A stretch of 6,153 nucleotides of DNA from assembly GCA_947305345.1 (NCBI GenBank), contig CAMZDH010000039.1:1-6153 (forward strand), read 5' to 3'. Below, in pieces: positions 5,391-6,153 of the stretch. A program made the position numbers and the translations under genes. The notes below the pieces were generated by a model, which worked only from the letters and a program-made list of their open reading frames with translations, did not search any database and was not told where the DNA came from. The DNA is from an uncultured Lachnospiraceae bacterium (GTDB lineage Bacteria; Bacillota; Clostridia; Lachnospirales; Lachnospiraceae). The first letter of the stretch is position 1; every line of letters begins with the position of its first letter.

Positions 5391-6153
5391 TCAGCGGACG
5401 GCTTCGTTCAGGATGTTCACGACCTTCCGGATCGTATTTTGGATGTCTTCGTCGGTTCCCGCTTCCCCGTCGGTAATGAAGAGGATCCCGTAGCTCCGTT
5501 TCTTCCACCGGAAATGCATTCTTGCATAATTATCCTTATAGTGTACGGTTGCTTCCGTCCCGTCGGCAAGCGTGATCGTCTCGTCCGGTTTCAGCTTCGG
5601 ATCGACTCGAAGGTCCGACCGGTACGGCTCATAATTGAACCATACCCGAACGGGGCCGTCGGCGTAGGCGGCGCGGACCAGAAGGTAATTGATCAGTCCT
5701 GTGCGGGTCCCGTGCGCCTGCACCTCCGCGTGGTGCTTGATCGGCTGCAGCGACGCATCAAATCCGTTCGTGAAGCCGTCTTTTTCCAGTTCTTCATTTG
5801 ATTCCAGCGGATTCCACGGTTCAAAGCCGATGAAGGCCACGGCATCGTCCCACGAATCGAAGGAATCGTACGTATTTCCGGGGGTCAAAGAATTCGCGTA
5901 CATGCGCTGGAATTCGTCCCGATCGTCCCATTCTTCCCAAATGCGGATCCAGCGGGCGCTCAGTTCCGGCGAATTCACAACGATCTTCCCTTCTTTCATC
6001 CAGATCACCTCGTCATAGAGCCGCACTTCGGTAATGTCGTGACGCGCATGGAAAATGCTCGTCGTTTCCCACCCGTTTTGCAGGAGGCCGGCTTTCACGA
6101 TCTTCGGCCGGACCGTCACGCTGCCCTCAGTGTCCTCCGCAACATTCACGGAG
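5391..6153 (-). CDS. Protein of unknown function, possibly an anti-sigma/DUF4367-like extracytoplasmic domain; N-terminus beyond window
   Basis: The reading frame is open to the right edge, so the true start is probably outside. A GTG at 6149 would give 252 residues but its ribosome binding site cannot be seen. The visible part is hydrophilic, without a membrane helix or cysteine motif. The segment DSFDSWDDAVAFIGFEPWNPLE (about residues 95-116) and the C-terminal strand-rich part ending in a helix (WFNYEP at 170-175, then RWKKRSYGILFITDGE at 214-229, then a helix near 233-250) resemble the extracytoplasmic domains of clostridial anti-sigma-like proteins (DUF4367 type): an amphipathic helix followed by a beta sheet. 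In such proteins a membrane helix and an anti-sigma region lie N-terminal, which here would be outside the window. I hold this only weakly; a lipoprotein or secreted protein of unknown role is equally possible. Expression ends at the terminator 5306-5346. Confidence 0.75.
   Translation of the reverse strand, partial: SVNVAEDTEGSVTVRPKIVKAGLLQNGWETTSIFHARHDITEVRLYDEVIWMKEGKIVVNSPELSARWIRIWEEWDDRDEFQRMYANSLTPGNTYDSFDSWDDAVAFIGFEPWNPLESNEELEKDGFTNGFDASLQPIKHHAEVQAHGTRTGLINYLLVRAAYADGPVRVWFNYEPYRSDLRVDPKLKPDETITLADGTEATVHYKDNYARMHFRWKKRSYGILFITDGEAGTDEDIQNTIRKVVNILNEAVR

Overview
The window looks like chromosomal DNA from a moderately GC-rich member of the Bacillota, most likely a clostridial (gut-type) lineage. 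This is inferred from strong AGGAGG-type ribosome binding sites, sigma-A-like promoters with 17-bp spacers, an FMN riboswitch ahead of a RibU-type ECF transporter subunit, and a clostridial-style zinc-ribbon membrane-associated protein. No species can be assigned from the sequence alone. I see no mobile element, tRNA, rRNA or CRISPR array.

Layout. From 1713 down to the left edge, on the minus strand, is a two-gene unit. A seven-helix membrane protein (592-1713) is translationally coupled through a GTGA overlap to a double zinc-ribbon protein that runs off the window (1-595). It is driven by a near-consensus promoter at 1745-1773. Divergently, on the plus strand, comes a small cold-shock protein gene (1900-2100) with its own promoter and terminator. 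Next is a riboflavin-uptake module: promoter (2233-2261), FMN riboswitch (2281-2413), intrinsic terminator acting as attenuator (2436-2469) and ribU (2488-3171). ribU meets, tail to tail and only 25 nt away, a minus-strand pair: a PLP-dependent threonine aldolase (3197-4231), preceded by a PHP-domain phosphoesterase-like gene (4320-5162) with its own promoter (5222-5250). At the right edge, the 3' part of a minus-strand gene of uncertain function (5391-6153) ends at a strong intrinsic terminator (5306-5346).

How the parts fit. The best understood unit is ribU: when FMN is plentiful the riboswitch should favour the terminator and shut down riboflavin import. The threonine aldolase and PHP genes may be cotranscribed, but no shared pathway is evident. 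The least understood unit is the membrane-protein/zinc-ribbon pair. The membrane protein has the helix pattern of YhfC-type intramembrane proteases but lacks the expected catalytic glutamates and histidine, so it could be a catalytically dead relative. Most of the window is ordinary core-genome content; that pair and the right-edge gene are the only really undescribed material.
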